From NCBI GenBank assembly GCA_015663215.1, contig DQSP01000168.1, positions 1-5,575 of the forward strand: a DNA stretch of 5,575 nucleotides. Direction: 5' to 3'. Positions 1 to 5,575 of this stretch are shown here, in pieces. The number at the start of each line of letters is the position of its first letter. Position 1 is the stretch's first letter. This stretch comes from Sulfurimonas sp. (GTDB lineage: Bacteria; Campylobacterota; Campylobacteria; Campylobacterales; Sulfurimonadaceae). The notes below the pieces were generated by a model. That model was not told where the DNA came from, made no database searches, and saw only the letters and a program-made list of their open reading frames with translations. Position numbers and translations under genes: made by a program.

Positions 1-713
1 GTATCTTTAGGAGAAGAAAAATCAATGGTGAAATTAGAAGGTAAAACCATAGGACGTTGGGTTAAAGAGTGTGCAGCAATAGGTGTCATAATAAACGCCT
101 GAGTTAAAGGATACATCACCGGTCCCCCAGCTGCTAAGTTATAAGCTGTGGAACCCGTAGGCGTAGAAATGATTAGTCCATCCCCTCTGTAAGAGTTAAA
201 CCACTCCCCATCAACTGAAGCGTCAATCTTGACCATATGAGAAATACTAGGTCTTGTTATCACCACATCATTAAAAGCATGAAACTTTTCACGTCCATTG
301 GCTGTCTGTATGTACCCATCAATCATCATACGGTCATCAATACGGTATTCACCGAGCAACAAATTGTCTAAAAAAGCATCTACCTCGGAAATACGTACAT
401 CAGCCAAAAAACCCAATGTTCCAGCATTGATTCCTACTACTGGTTTATGTGAACCATAACTTTTTCTAACCAAAGAAAGGAGTGTACCATCACCACCCAA
501 TGAAACTAAAAAATCTGATTTATTACATAGTAAATCAAATTCAACACCATCCAAAACACCAAGCATCTTAGCTGAGTAATCAACTAAAAGTACTTTAATA
601 TCACGTGCTTCAAACTTCTCTTTTATACTTTTATAGATAGGAAAAAGTTCTGGTGCATCTGGCTTTATCACAAAACCAGCTACTTCAATTTGTGATAATT
701 TTTCATCGGACAC
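1..713 (-). CDS. nadK: NAD kinase, 3' end cut by the window edge
   Basis: The encoded enzyme phosphorylates NAD to NADP using ATP or polyphosphate in the cytoplasm. It is the only route to NADP in most bacteria and is usually essential. I translated 237 full codons with no stop. The family motifs appear in order: GGDGT at residues 73-77 (ATP/phosphate binding), GINAGTLGFL at 94-103, the FNDVV substrate motif with N148-D149, DGLIISTPTGSTAY at 178-191, GGP at 196-198, and the TPIAAHSLTQRP segment at 210-221. A family member of about 280-290 residues would lack roughly the last 50 here. The start is GTG at 711-713: an in-frame TAG lies three codons upstream (723-725), a ribosome binding site sits 6 bases away, and no in-frame ATG precedes the conserved core. 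In Campylobacter, as I recall it, the next gene downstream is recN, so recN may lie left of this window. The identification is secure; the chromosomal context is inferred. Confidence 0.96.
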   Translation of the reverse strand, partial: MSDEKLSQIEVAGFVIKPDAPELFPIYKSIKEKFEARDIKVLLVDYSAKMLGVLDGVEFDLLCNKSDFLVSLGGDGTLLSLVRKSYGSHKPVVGINAGTLGFLADVRISEVDAFLDNLLLGEYRIDDRMMIDGYIQTANGREKFHAFNDVVITRPSISHMVKIDASVDGEWFNSYRGDGLIISTPTGSTAYNLAAGGPVMYPLTQAFIMTPIAAHSLTQRPMVLPSNFTIDFSSPKD

Positions 714-719
714 TTTTTT

Positions 720-724
720 CTCCT
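720..724 (-). promoter_or_regulatory. Ribosome binding site of nadK
   Basis: On the minus strand, AGGAG lies 6 bases before the GTG at 713, in the context TTAGGAGAAAAAAGTG. Together with the in-frame TAG that overlaps it (723-725), it fixes the unusual GTG start. The nearby ATG at about 728-730 is out of frame and its frame soon stops. Confidence 0.85.
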
Positions 725-891
725 AACATATATTTTAGAAAGAATATCATAAACTCTCTTCATACAGCTATTTATATGTCAAATTGTAATGTTTATAATT
801 GTAGGTAACTCCTTATAAGCCAATCCCCACCCAACAAAAGATTAAAGCTGTTGATAATATAGATTTAAATGAATAAGTTGAAGTTTTATTT

Positions 892-920
892 CCTATAAGG
901 GGAGCATTATAGCCCTTAGG
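892..920. repeat. Inverted repeat around the candidate -10 box
   Basis: TAAGGG (896-901) and CCCTTA (913-918) are perfect inverted copies. The pairing extends by CC/GG (892-893 with 919-920) past a two-base bulge. The 11-base loop contains the TATAAT of the candidate nadK promoter. There is no T tract on either strand, so it does not look like an intrinsic terminator. It could be an operator for a dimeric regulator, or chance symmetry. Confidence 0.4.
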
Positions 921-934
921 TTGTGGGTGGTTAA
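906..934 (-). promoter_or_regulatory. Candidate sigma70 promoter reading toward nadK
   Basis: On the minus strand there is a perfect TATAAT -10 box (plus 906-911). It is preceded at 17 bases by TTAACC (929-934), which matches TTGACA at 4 of 6 positions. Transcription would start near 899 and leave an untranslated leader of about 185 bases before the nadK GTG. A TATTCT nearer the gene (about 740-745) is a weaker alternative. AT-rich DNA produces such boxes by chance, so this is only a candidate. Confidence 0.35.
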
Positions 935-1036
935 TGAAGAAATCGATGAGAAGAGATTGATTGAGATATTGGTTACTAATGGATTAGAGTAAAATATTTT
1001 TTGTTTTGTTGAAGTTTTAATTTATACCACGGAGAT

Positions 1037-1070
1037 GTCGGGATGAGGGCAACCCGACCTTTCCTCACCC
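1037..1070. repeat. GC-rich patch with two mutually exclusive hairpins
   Basis: Stem A pairs GTCGGG (1037-1042) with CCCGAC (1053-1058), six perfect pairs with a 10-base loop. Stem B pairs GGG-a-TGAGG (1040-1048) with CCTCACCC (1063-1070), eight pairs with one bulged A. The two share bases 1040-1042 and the loop of stem A, so they cannot form together. The patch is clearly richer in GC than its surroundings. Neither stem is followed by a T tract, so a simple intrinsic terminator is unlikely. A dispersed intergenic repeat is possible. Confidence 0.45.
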
Positions 1071-1120
1071 AATAGAAGAGCTACAATAGCTTTCCTATAT
1101 TTTCACTATTCCAATATACA

Positions 1121-1142
1121 CTCCAAAGCTAGAGCTTAGGAG
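1121..1142. repeat. Compact imperfect hairpin
   Basis: CTCC-A-AAGC, loop TAGA, GCTT-A-GGAG gives eight base pairs interrupted by one central A-A mismatch (T-T on the minus strand). It lies about 80 bases past the lipoprotein stop. It could act in 3' end formation or RNA stability, but neither strand shows a following T run. Confidence 0.4.
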
Positions 1143-1183
1143 CGAGTTAAAAGTGTAAAAAGCTATACATCAAATATTTATTT

Positions 1184-1208
1184 GACTTCCACATTTAAAA
1201 TGGAAGCC
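1184..1208 (-). terminator. Possible weak terminator of the lipoprotein gene
   Basis: As minus-strand RNA, GGCUUCCA and UGGAAGUC form an eight-pair stem including one G-U pair, with a 9-base loop. The stem begins 12 bases past the TAG stop. On the plus strand the same symmetry has an A-C mismatch, which favours minus-strand use. The downstream bases (AAATAAATATTTG) lack a proper U run, so this is at best a weak or Rho-assisted end, or a 3' stability stem. Confidence 0.35.
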
Positions 1209-1220
1209 AATAGATAAAGT

Positions 1221-4200
1221 CTAGTACTTATAAACAACCTTGATCTTATCTCCAATACTAGGAGTAAAAGAAGCAACAAAGCTTATAGAGTTATTATCAG
1301 AATTATAATTCCAATTTGATTTAGTTAGTATAATGTCATTTATTGTAACATTAATCGTCGCCACAATTGGTATTTCGGATAAAATAATTTCAGAAGCAGA
1401 ACCAGCAGAATCATCAGCAATTTTTTGCATCATTGCATTGTATCCTGTTGTATAGTTTCGTAAGTTCGCAACTTCTCCACCTGTAGCATTTGCCATTTGA
1501 TAAGCTAAATCATTATTTCTATTGTATTCATTTTCAGTAATAATTACATTTACTTTAATATTGTTTACAACAAAATATGAATCACTTATATTACTAACCC
1601 CTAAGTCTGATAATCGAGTATGCTCAATCTCATCGGAGATGTAAACTATAGATAACTTAGAGTTATCTCTAATAATGATACTACTATTATTTAAATAAGT
1701 ATATGCTATTTTTAATCCAACTTCATCCCCACCATTTAAGCCTATATTACTTAGTTGAGATGCAAGACCAGTTATATCATTCTCAATAAAATTTTGAACA
1801 TGTGAACTGTAGTTTCTATTATTTTCAGTTCCAATAACAGTAGCTTTCCAATCAATACCTTTACTACTCATAGCTGTCCCAAAAGTATCAATAATTGCTT
1901 GTGATGCTGAACTCTGTTCATTACTCATCGAACCTGAGTCATCCATAATAAATAAAATATCTGCTTTCAAACTATTTGCAGTATAAGTAAATTCATCTGT
2001 TTTACTTTCTTGTACAGTTTGTGTTTCAGCTATAGATGAATCATCTACCAAAGTATTTAAATCATCAGTATTATCGACTGCTTTATCAGTAACAGCCAAG
2101 ATAACATAAACTGTACTGCTATTAATATACTTTATAAATAAATCTATTTGGACATCACTAATAGCTGTATGAGCTGAATAGTCTACATAGGTGCTAAAAT
2201 CTGATACTCCTGATTCCTCTAAAACACTTTTAAGTAGACTATAGGCTTGTACATTTTCTCCTATCATCTCATAAGTAACTTTTAATGAGCCATCAGCATT
2301 ATTTTTTCTAACAACATTACTCGCATCTGAAAATGAATTTCTTAATTTATTAAGAACCTCTTCAGATGATGTAGTTCCTGCAAACTCTCCACAAAATGCA
2401 GCTCCTGTAAAGTCTTCTGACTTTTCAAATACATTACCTGTAATACTTTGTGTATTAAGTGACATTCCTAATGTAAATTCTTTTTCAAGATAGGCTGTTT
2501 GGTTTGCACATAAGTTAATTTCCTTTGCGTCTTCAGGAATAATTGAATTTTTAACAATAATATTAATTTCTGAACTCCATACACCATCATATCCACTAGA
2601 TACACCTTTAACTGTAAAATAATAAGTCTTGTCATTAACTAAGTTCTTAATAGTTTTATTAGTATCAAGTATGTCTATTAATTTCCCTCCTATATAACTT
2701 GAACAATTCGATGGATTAACTATACTCTCTTCAGCCATACAGATTTGATACTCTGTTGCATTAGAAACAATATTCCAAGTTAAACTAACTTCATTATTTG
2801 AAGAAGTTCCATTTAAATCAGTTGGTGCAGCTAGTAAGAGTCTAGATATATCAGGATTTACACTTGTTGGATAATCTTTTGAATTGTCAGGACTTGTACC
2901 ATTTAAGTATTCTAATAAATTACTATATTTATCACCATCTTTATCTCCATCTTCAATAAAAGAACCACCTAAATACTTATCTATCCAATATTGAGGTACA
3001 TACTTACCATTTGAAGTTGTAACTTGAGAAAGAAGCAAATTTTTATTTGTAGTTTGTCTTGCCCAACTACCTAAATTTGAATGAGCTACCAATCTAACTT
3101 TTGTCTCTTCCATTTTTCCATCATCCAAAATCTCAGGTATTAGCCAATATTCACCAACTACCTCTGCCTTGTGTATTTTAGCATTAGATAATACACTTAC
3201 AGGGTTATCCCATTTATCAAATTCAATATAATACTGTTTACCTAAGTTAAAACTAGTATATAAAGGACTCTCAATATTTTCATAAGAACCTTTAATCTTA
3301 ATAGCCCTAGAATCCATTCCTAGAGGTGGTATTTCACTATAATCAAATACCATATCAAGTATAGGTATACTAGTTATATTAGTCTCTTTAAGTATTGTAT
3401 AATTCGTATAATTTTTAATTGCATCATAGTATTTCATCATATTTTCAGCATGCTTAGGTGTTGGTGTACCCATAAAATCAAAATCTATGCTGTTAGCATA
3501 TGTTGCTTTTTCCGGCCATTTTAAAAATTTAAAATTTGTATTCCATGCTGCACCTGCATAAACTTTTAAATCCAGTCCAATCCCTGCATTTAGTTTAGTA
3601 AATTCTGCTGTCGCATCATCTTGATAACTATTTTCGCTACTAAATTGTGCTGTAACTTCTCCATGTATCCCCACATTTGAATATAAATATGGTTCTACCA
3701 AAAGTTGGGCAGCAGCAAGTTTATATACCTCTATAGAAAAATCAGGAATAAGTTTTACTGTAATCTTAGTTGAAGCATCACCTTTTGCTCCAGCAGTAAA
3801 TCTATAGGTAATTTCTTTTTTAGGCTGAATTAAAGACCAATTATCATTTTTATATTCCATTCCATATTCTAATTCAAGACCTGTTTCCATATCTAGTGTA
3901 GCTTCTACCTCTGCATTTGCATCTATTTCTGCAATTGCCATAAATTTTAATTCCCCTGTAAATACAATAGGCACGGGACCTGCTTGAACTACTTTAATAA
4001 ACGATTTTCGATATAAAGCTTTTGGAGTAAAAGTATGATTCTTTTGAAGAGAAGTCTTCAATTTTGCTATATCTTGTATAGAGAAATTTGCTTTTATTTT
4101 TGCAGTAGCTGTGTTTAAATCATCATCAAGAAACTTCCCATCAAAAATAATTTCTGGACTAAACTCTGCTGTAAACTCATTATCAAATGTTATAGTTTTA

Positions 4201-5573
4201 TCTTCATTACTAAAGTTTACTGTGTTTTTATACACAATAGAAGATGGTAATTCTTGACTTGCTGTTAACTTAATATTTTTAAGTTTTAAAGTACCACCCT
4301 CATCAGCTTTATCTCCGGAACAATCCCCTATACCAATAGAGATTTTTAAATCAACTTTATACGGTTCATTATATTCTCTGTCAATATTGTTATCATTAGG
4401 TAACCAATAGAGAATATTCCCATCTCTTATTTCCATTCTATGCGTACTACTAGCTTCATTAGGTTCGTCGACATCATCTATTTGAATAGAACAAATTTTT
4501 ACAGGTGTATTTATACAATCATTATCTCCTACTGTATTATAGGTCCCTCCAACTTTATCACAATCACTTTTATTAATACTCCAAGGATCCCATGTTAGTG
4601 TTCGCTTAAGGGGAACAGAGAATATTTTTTGTTTTAATTCATCTCCAACATCAACAGCCATAGAAGCAGGAATAGAAACTTCAAAATAAGGATTATGAGC
4701 ACTAATCTTATCATTACTAATTGTTGTTTTTTGTTGTTTTAAGATAAGTTTATTAATACTTTTATTATTTTGTATAAACCGTTCTGTACTCATAGTTAAA
4801 CCTGAACTCCAATTATATGAACTACTTTCTATCGATATTAAATTTCCAGATTTTTGATAACTTCTCTTTGAGACTGCATTACTTTTTGAAGTATCTTCAA
4901 GTTTAAAGGCTGTACTAAATTCTAAATCTGAAAATATTTTTCCTAAAGTTGACTTTTCAGTTTGAGCAACATACTCACCATTTTGATTGCTCACATTAGT
5001 GACTTTTCTTAAATAATTATGTTTAGCATTTACTATAAAATCACCAACTTTTATCTCAGAAGATGTTGTAATATTTGTATCTGTTACACTTTTAATATCT
5101 TTATCATCTTGTGTTACTACATTGATATTTGCCTTTAATTTAGGGTCAATAGATGCTGTTTTAACGGGGAGTTGTATAGAATTGGCACTTTCTCCATTTG
5201 ATGCTTTAGCAACAACCATAACATAATATAGTGTATTAGCATCTAAACCGTCAACTTCATAATTATCGTTAGTTGTAGTTGCCTTTAATGTAGCTGTCGT
5301 AGGAGGAAAAGCTTTAGTTTTAGACATATGCACTTCATATGATATATTTGTTTTAGAAGCACTATCACTTGGTAGCCAATCTACTCCAACTTTTGAAGTT
5401 GATGCTGAACTTACGGATATGAGTTTTGCTGAAGATATATTAATATCTATACCATTATCCACAGGAGCAACATAAGTAAACCCACCCCCATCATTATCAC
5501 TCCCACACCCAGTAAAAAAAACCACCGAGACCAAAACCAAAAAAATATACCTATAAAAACTTTTCAAATTCAT
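1221..5573 (-). CDS. Large secreted lipoprotein with fibronectin III-like and vWA domains
   Basis: This 1450-residue protein is probably anchored by lipid in the cell envelope and exposed at or near the surface; I know no named gene for it. Its parts, by residue, are: signal peptide with lipobox (C23), fibronectin III-like domain (46-140), unassigned mostly beta-rich region (141-870), EF-hand-like calcium loop (877-888), second fibronectin III-like domain (915-1008), unassigned segment with C1022 and C1061 (1018-1165), vWA domain (about 1203-1390), and a C-terminal beta domain (1399-1450). Domains of these kinds usually bind proteins or glycans, so an adhesin or surface-interaction role is inferred. 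The ATG at 5571-5573 is supported by the signal peptide that follows it, but only two bases lie upstream, so the ribosome binding site and promoter are unseen. The gene ends in TAG 507 bases before nadK. By eye its codons are more AT-rich than those of nadK. Confidence 0.9.
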   Translation of the reverse strand: MNLKSFYRYIFLVLVSVVFFTGCGSDNDGGGFTYVAPVDNGIDINISSAKLISVSSASTSKVGVDWLPSDSASKTNISYEVHMSKTKAFPPTTATLKATTTNDNYEVDGLDANTLYYVMVVAKASNGESANSIQLPVKTASIDPKLKANINVVTQDDKDIKSVTDTNITTSSEIKVGDFIVNAKHNYLRKVTNVSNQNGEYVAQTEKSTLGKIFSDLEFSTAFKLEDTSKSNAVSKRSYQKSGNLISIESSSYNWSSGLTMSTERFIQNNKSINKLILKQQKTTISNDKISAHNPYFEVSIPASMAVDVGDELKQKIFSVPLKRTLTWDPWSINKSDCDKVGGTYNTVGDNDCINTPVKICSIQIDDVDEPNEASSTHRMEIRDGNILYWLPNDNNIDREYNEPYKVDLKISIGIGDCSGDKADEGGTLKLKNIKLTASQELPSSIVYKNTVNFSNEDKTITFDNEFTAEFSPEIIFDGKFLDDDLNTATAKIKANFSIQDIAKLKTSLQKNHTFTPKALYRKSFIKVVQAGPVPIVFTGELKFMAIAEIDANAEVEATLDMETGLELEYGMEYKNDNWSLIQPKKEITYRFTAGAKGDASTKITVKLIPDFSIEVYKLAAAQLLVEPYLYSNVGIHGEVTAQFSSENSYQDDATAEFTKLNAGIGLDLKVYAGAAWNTNFKFLKWPEKATYANSIDFDFMGTPTPKHAENMMKYYDAIKNYTNYTILKETNITSIPILDMVFDYSEIPPLGMDSRAIKIKGSYENIESPLYTSFNLGKQYYIEFDKWDNPVSVLSNAKIHKAEVVGEYWLIPEILDDGKMEETKVRLVAHSNLGSWARQTTNKNLLLSQVTTSNGKYVPQYWIDKYLGGSFIEDGDKDGDKYSNLLEYLNGTSPDNSKDYPTSVNPDISRLLLAAPTDLNGTSSNNEVSLTWNIVSNATEYQICMAEESIVNPSNCSSYIGGKLIDILDTNKTIKNLVNDKTYYFTVKGVSSGYDGVWSSEINIIVKNSIIPEDAKEINLCANQTAYLEKEFTLGMSLNTQSITGNVFEKSEDFTGAAFCGEFAGTTSSEEVLNKLRNSFSDASNVVRKNNADGSLKVTYEMIGENVQAYSLLKSVLEESGVSDFSTYVDYSAHTAISDVQIDLFIKYINSSTVYVILAVTDKAVDNTDDLNTLVDDSSIAETQTVQESKTDEFTYTANSLKADILFIMDDSGSMSNEQSSASQAIIDTFGTAMSSKGIDWKATVIGTENNRNYSSHVQNFIENDITGLASQLSNIGLNGGDEVGLKIAYTYLNNSSIIIRDNSKLSIVYISDEIEHTRLSDLGVSNISDSYFVVNNIKVNVIITENEYNRNNDLAYQMANATGGEVANLRNYTTGYNAMMQKIADDSAGSASEIILSEIPIVATINVTINDIILTKSNWNYNSDNNSISFVASFTPSIGDKIKVVYKY
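1224..1379 (-). other. C-terminal beta domain after vWA
   Basis: Residues 1399-1450 follow the pattern of strands seen after vWA domains in other bacterial secreted proteins: VATINVTINDII, a WNYNSDNNSISF turn and strand, then FTPSIGDKIKVVYKY. The protein ends directly after this strand, with no sorting motif or membrane segment. The likely role is structural. The family link is from memory of similar protein ends. Confidence 0.5.
1404..1967 (-). other. von Willebrand factor A domain
   Basis: Residues 1203-1390 start with the hydrophobic strand ADILFIMDDSGSMS. This carries the metal-ion-dependent adhesion site pattern DxSxS at D1211, S1213 and S1215. The later strand LSIVYISDE supplies the third-loop aspartate D1314, and ATGGEV (1363-1368) matches the usual late TGG turn. 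GGDEVGLKIAYTYL (1281-1294) fits the helix after the second metal loop, but the expected loop threonine is not evident there (G1278-L1279). Domains of this type bind proteins through a divalent metal. Confidence 0.9.
2079..2522 (-). other. Unassigned segment before the vWA domain
   Basis: Residues 1018-1165 contain C1022 and C1061, a likely helical part (SEEVLNKLRNSFSDAS, 1070-1085) and a strand-rich end (VQIDLFIKYINSSTVYVILAVTD). Residues 1166-1192 are acidic and threonine/serine-rich and look like a linker to the vWA domain. I do not recognise a family. It is probably a separately folded module. Confidence 0.45.
2550..2831 (-). other. Fibronectin type III-like domain 2
   Basis: Residues 915-1008 begin with AAPTDLNGTSSNNEVSLTWN, a typical first strand with the core tryptophan (W933). 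They continue with the ATEYQIC strand and end with LVNDKTYYFTVKGVSSG and a final strand. C945 and C957 could form a disulfide within the domain. It differs clearly from domain 1, so the two are not a recent duplication. Confidence 0.8.
2910..2945 (-). other. EF-hand-like calcium-binding loop
   Basis: Residues 877-888 fit the 12-position loop: D877 (1), D879 (3), D881 (5), N885 (9) and E888 (12), followed by YLNGTSPDN. This is the form common in secreted bacterial proteins, often ending in GTDP. There is one clear copy. It probably binds calcium to stiffen the link between the middle region and the second fibronectin III-like domain. Confidence 0.75.
2964..5153 (-). other. Unassigned beta-rich middle of the lipoprotein
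   Basis: Residues 141-870 match no family I can name. A cysteine cluster lies at C338, C353 and C361, with C418 further on, so disulfides are possible. Residues 530-700 alternate polar and hydrophobic positions (for example VEATLDMETGLELEYGMEY), which suggests an extended beta-sheet domain. From memory, similar stretches occur in large surface proteins of other bacteria. Residues 860-870 (PQYWIDKYLGG) lead into the calcium loop. Confidence 0.55.
4721..4740. repeat. Perfect 10-base tandem duplication inside the lipoprotein gene
   Basis: TTGTTGTTTT occurs twice in a row and encodes the KQQKTT stretch around residues 279-284. The unit length is not a multiple of three, so gain or loss of one copy would shift the reading frame. 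Two copies are few for frequent slippage. Confidence 0.6.
5154..5438 (-). other. Fibronectin type III-like domain 1
   Basis: Residues 46-140 show the usual pattern: an early VGVDWLPS strand with the core tryptophan (W66), then ISYEVHMSKT, then the GLDANTLYYVMVVAKASNG segment with the tyrosine-containing F strand, ending in a final strand before KTA. Domains of this type act as spacers or protein-binding modules in secreted bacterial proteins. The assignment is from sequence pattern only. Confidence 0.75.
5505..5573 (-). other. Lipoprotein signal peptide and lipobox
   Basis: Residues 1-23 have a short positive start (K4, R8), a hydrophobic core (IFLVLVSVVFF) and the lipobox F-T-G-C with the lipid-carrying cysteine at C23. 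Cleavage before C23 by signal peptidase II is expected. The mature protein starts CGSDNDGGG, a flexible linker with acidic residues near the cysteine. An aspartate follows at +3 rather than +2, so the inner-membrane retention rule known from E. coli does not apply directly. Confidence 0.9.
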
Positions 5574-5575
5574 AA

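Larger units (their letters stand above)
877..1019. repeat. 12-base direct repeat pair, 131 bases apart
   Basis: GTTGAAGTTTTA occurs at 877-888 and again at 1008-1019. Similar AT-rich bases follow both copies (TTTCCTATA and ATTTATACC). The pair brackets the plus-strand open frame at 882-992 and the candidate promoter. The copies are exact; their meaning (small duplication, footprint of a lost element, or coincidence in AT-rich sequence) is unknown. Confidence 0.5.
726..1220. other. Intergenic spacer with small hairpins, no convincing gene
   Basis: This stretch of about 500 bases separates two genes that read the same way. I found no open frame with both a plausible start and a ribosome binding site on either strand. 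It holds a candidate nadK promoter (906-934) inside an inverted repeat (892-920), a 12-base direct repeat (877-888 and 1008-1019), and a GC-rich patch (1037-1070) that can fold two ways. It also holds an isolated hairpin (1121-1142) and a stem just past the lipoprotein stop (1184-1208). A frame open on the plus strand from 882 to 992 has no ATG. No riboswitch or tRNA signature was recognised. Confidence 0.75.

Noticed and set aside
728..730. ATG just upstream of the nadK GTG, considered as its start.
   Set aside because: It is out of frame with nadK and its frame stops after eight codons. It overlaps the ribosome binding site region.
869..898. Plus-strand ATG frame of nine codons.
   Set aside because: Too short, with no ribosome binding site, in AT-rich spacer.
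812..928. Complementary pairs CCTTATA/TATAAGG and CCACCCA/TGGGTGG across the spacer, considered as a long stem.
   Set aside because: The arms are in crossing rather than nested order, so they would need a pseudoknot. There is no support from conservation.
1171..1184. CAAATA-TT-TATTTG symmetry past the lipoprotein stop.
   Set aside because: The two-base loop cannot form a stable RNA hairpin, and pure AT symmetry of this length is expected by chance.
726..1220. Spacer considered as a riboswitch, tRNA or other known small RNA.
   Set aside because: No cloverleaf, no recognised aptamer core and no U-tract terminator before nadK were found.
5485..5489. Run of five C (G on the coding strand) in the linker after the lipobox, considered as a phase-variable tract.
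   Set aside because: Phase-variable G tracts in Campylobacterota are usually eight or more bases, and this one simply encodes a glycine-rich linker.

Overview
The window is AT-rich bacterial DNA with both recognisable genes on the minus strand. The likely host is a member of Campylobacterota (Arcobacter, Sulfurimonas and relatives). That rests on overall base and codon use and on the style of the NAD kinase, not on any marker gene, so it is an inference. Nothing phage-like or transposon-like is visible, and there is no CRISPR array, rRNA or recognisable tRNA.

From left to right: (1) positions 1-713 hold most of an NAD kinase gene (nadK), whose 3' end lies beyond the left edge. Its GTG start is fixed by a ribosome binding site and by an in-frame stop just upstream. 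(2) Positions 726-1220 are about 500 bases without a convincing gene. They hold several small hairpins, a GC-rich patch with two competing foldings, a 12-base direct repeat, a fair sigma70-type promoter candidate reading toward nadK, and a short open frame that could be a gene remnant. (3) Positions 1221-5573 encode one very large (1450-residue) secreted lipoprotein. It has a lipoprotein signal peptide, a fibronectin type III-like domain, a long unassigned beta-rich middle, an EF-hand-like calcium loop, a second fibronectin type III-like domain, an unassigned cysteine-containing segment, a von Willebrand factor A (vWA) domain with a DxSxS metal site, and a small C-terminal beta domain.

The two genes have no evident functional link. 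NAD kinase is a cytoplasmic housekeeping enzyme, while the lipoprotein is an envelope or surface protein probably used in adhesion or metal-dependent protein binding. The 507-base gap between them and the separate promoter candidate suggest that they are transcribed independently. The most interesting part of the window is the lipoprotein, with its uncharacterised middle and pre-vWA segments; next is the structured intergenic spacer. No clearly new multi-gene system is visible.
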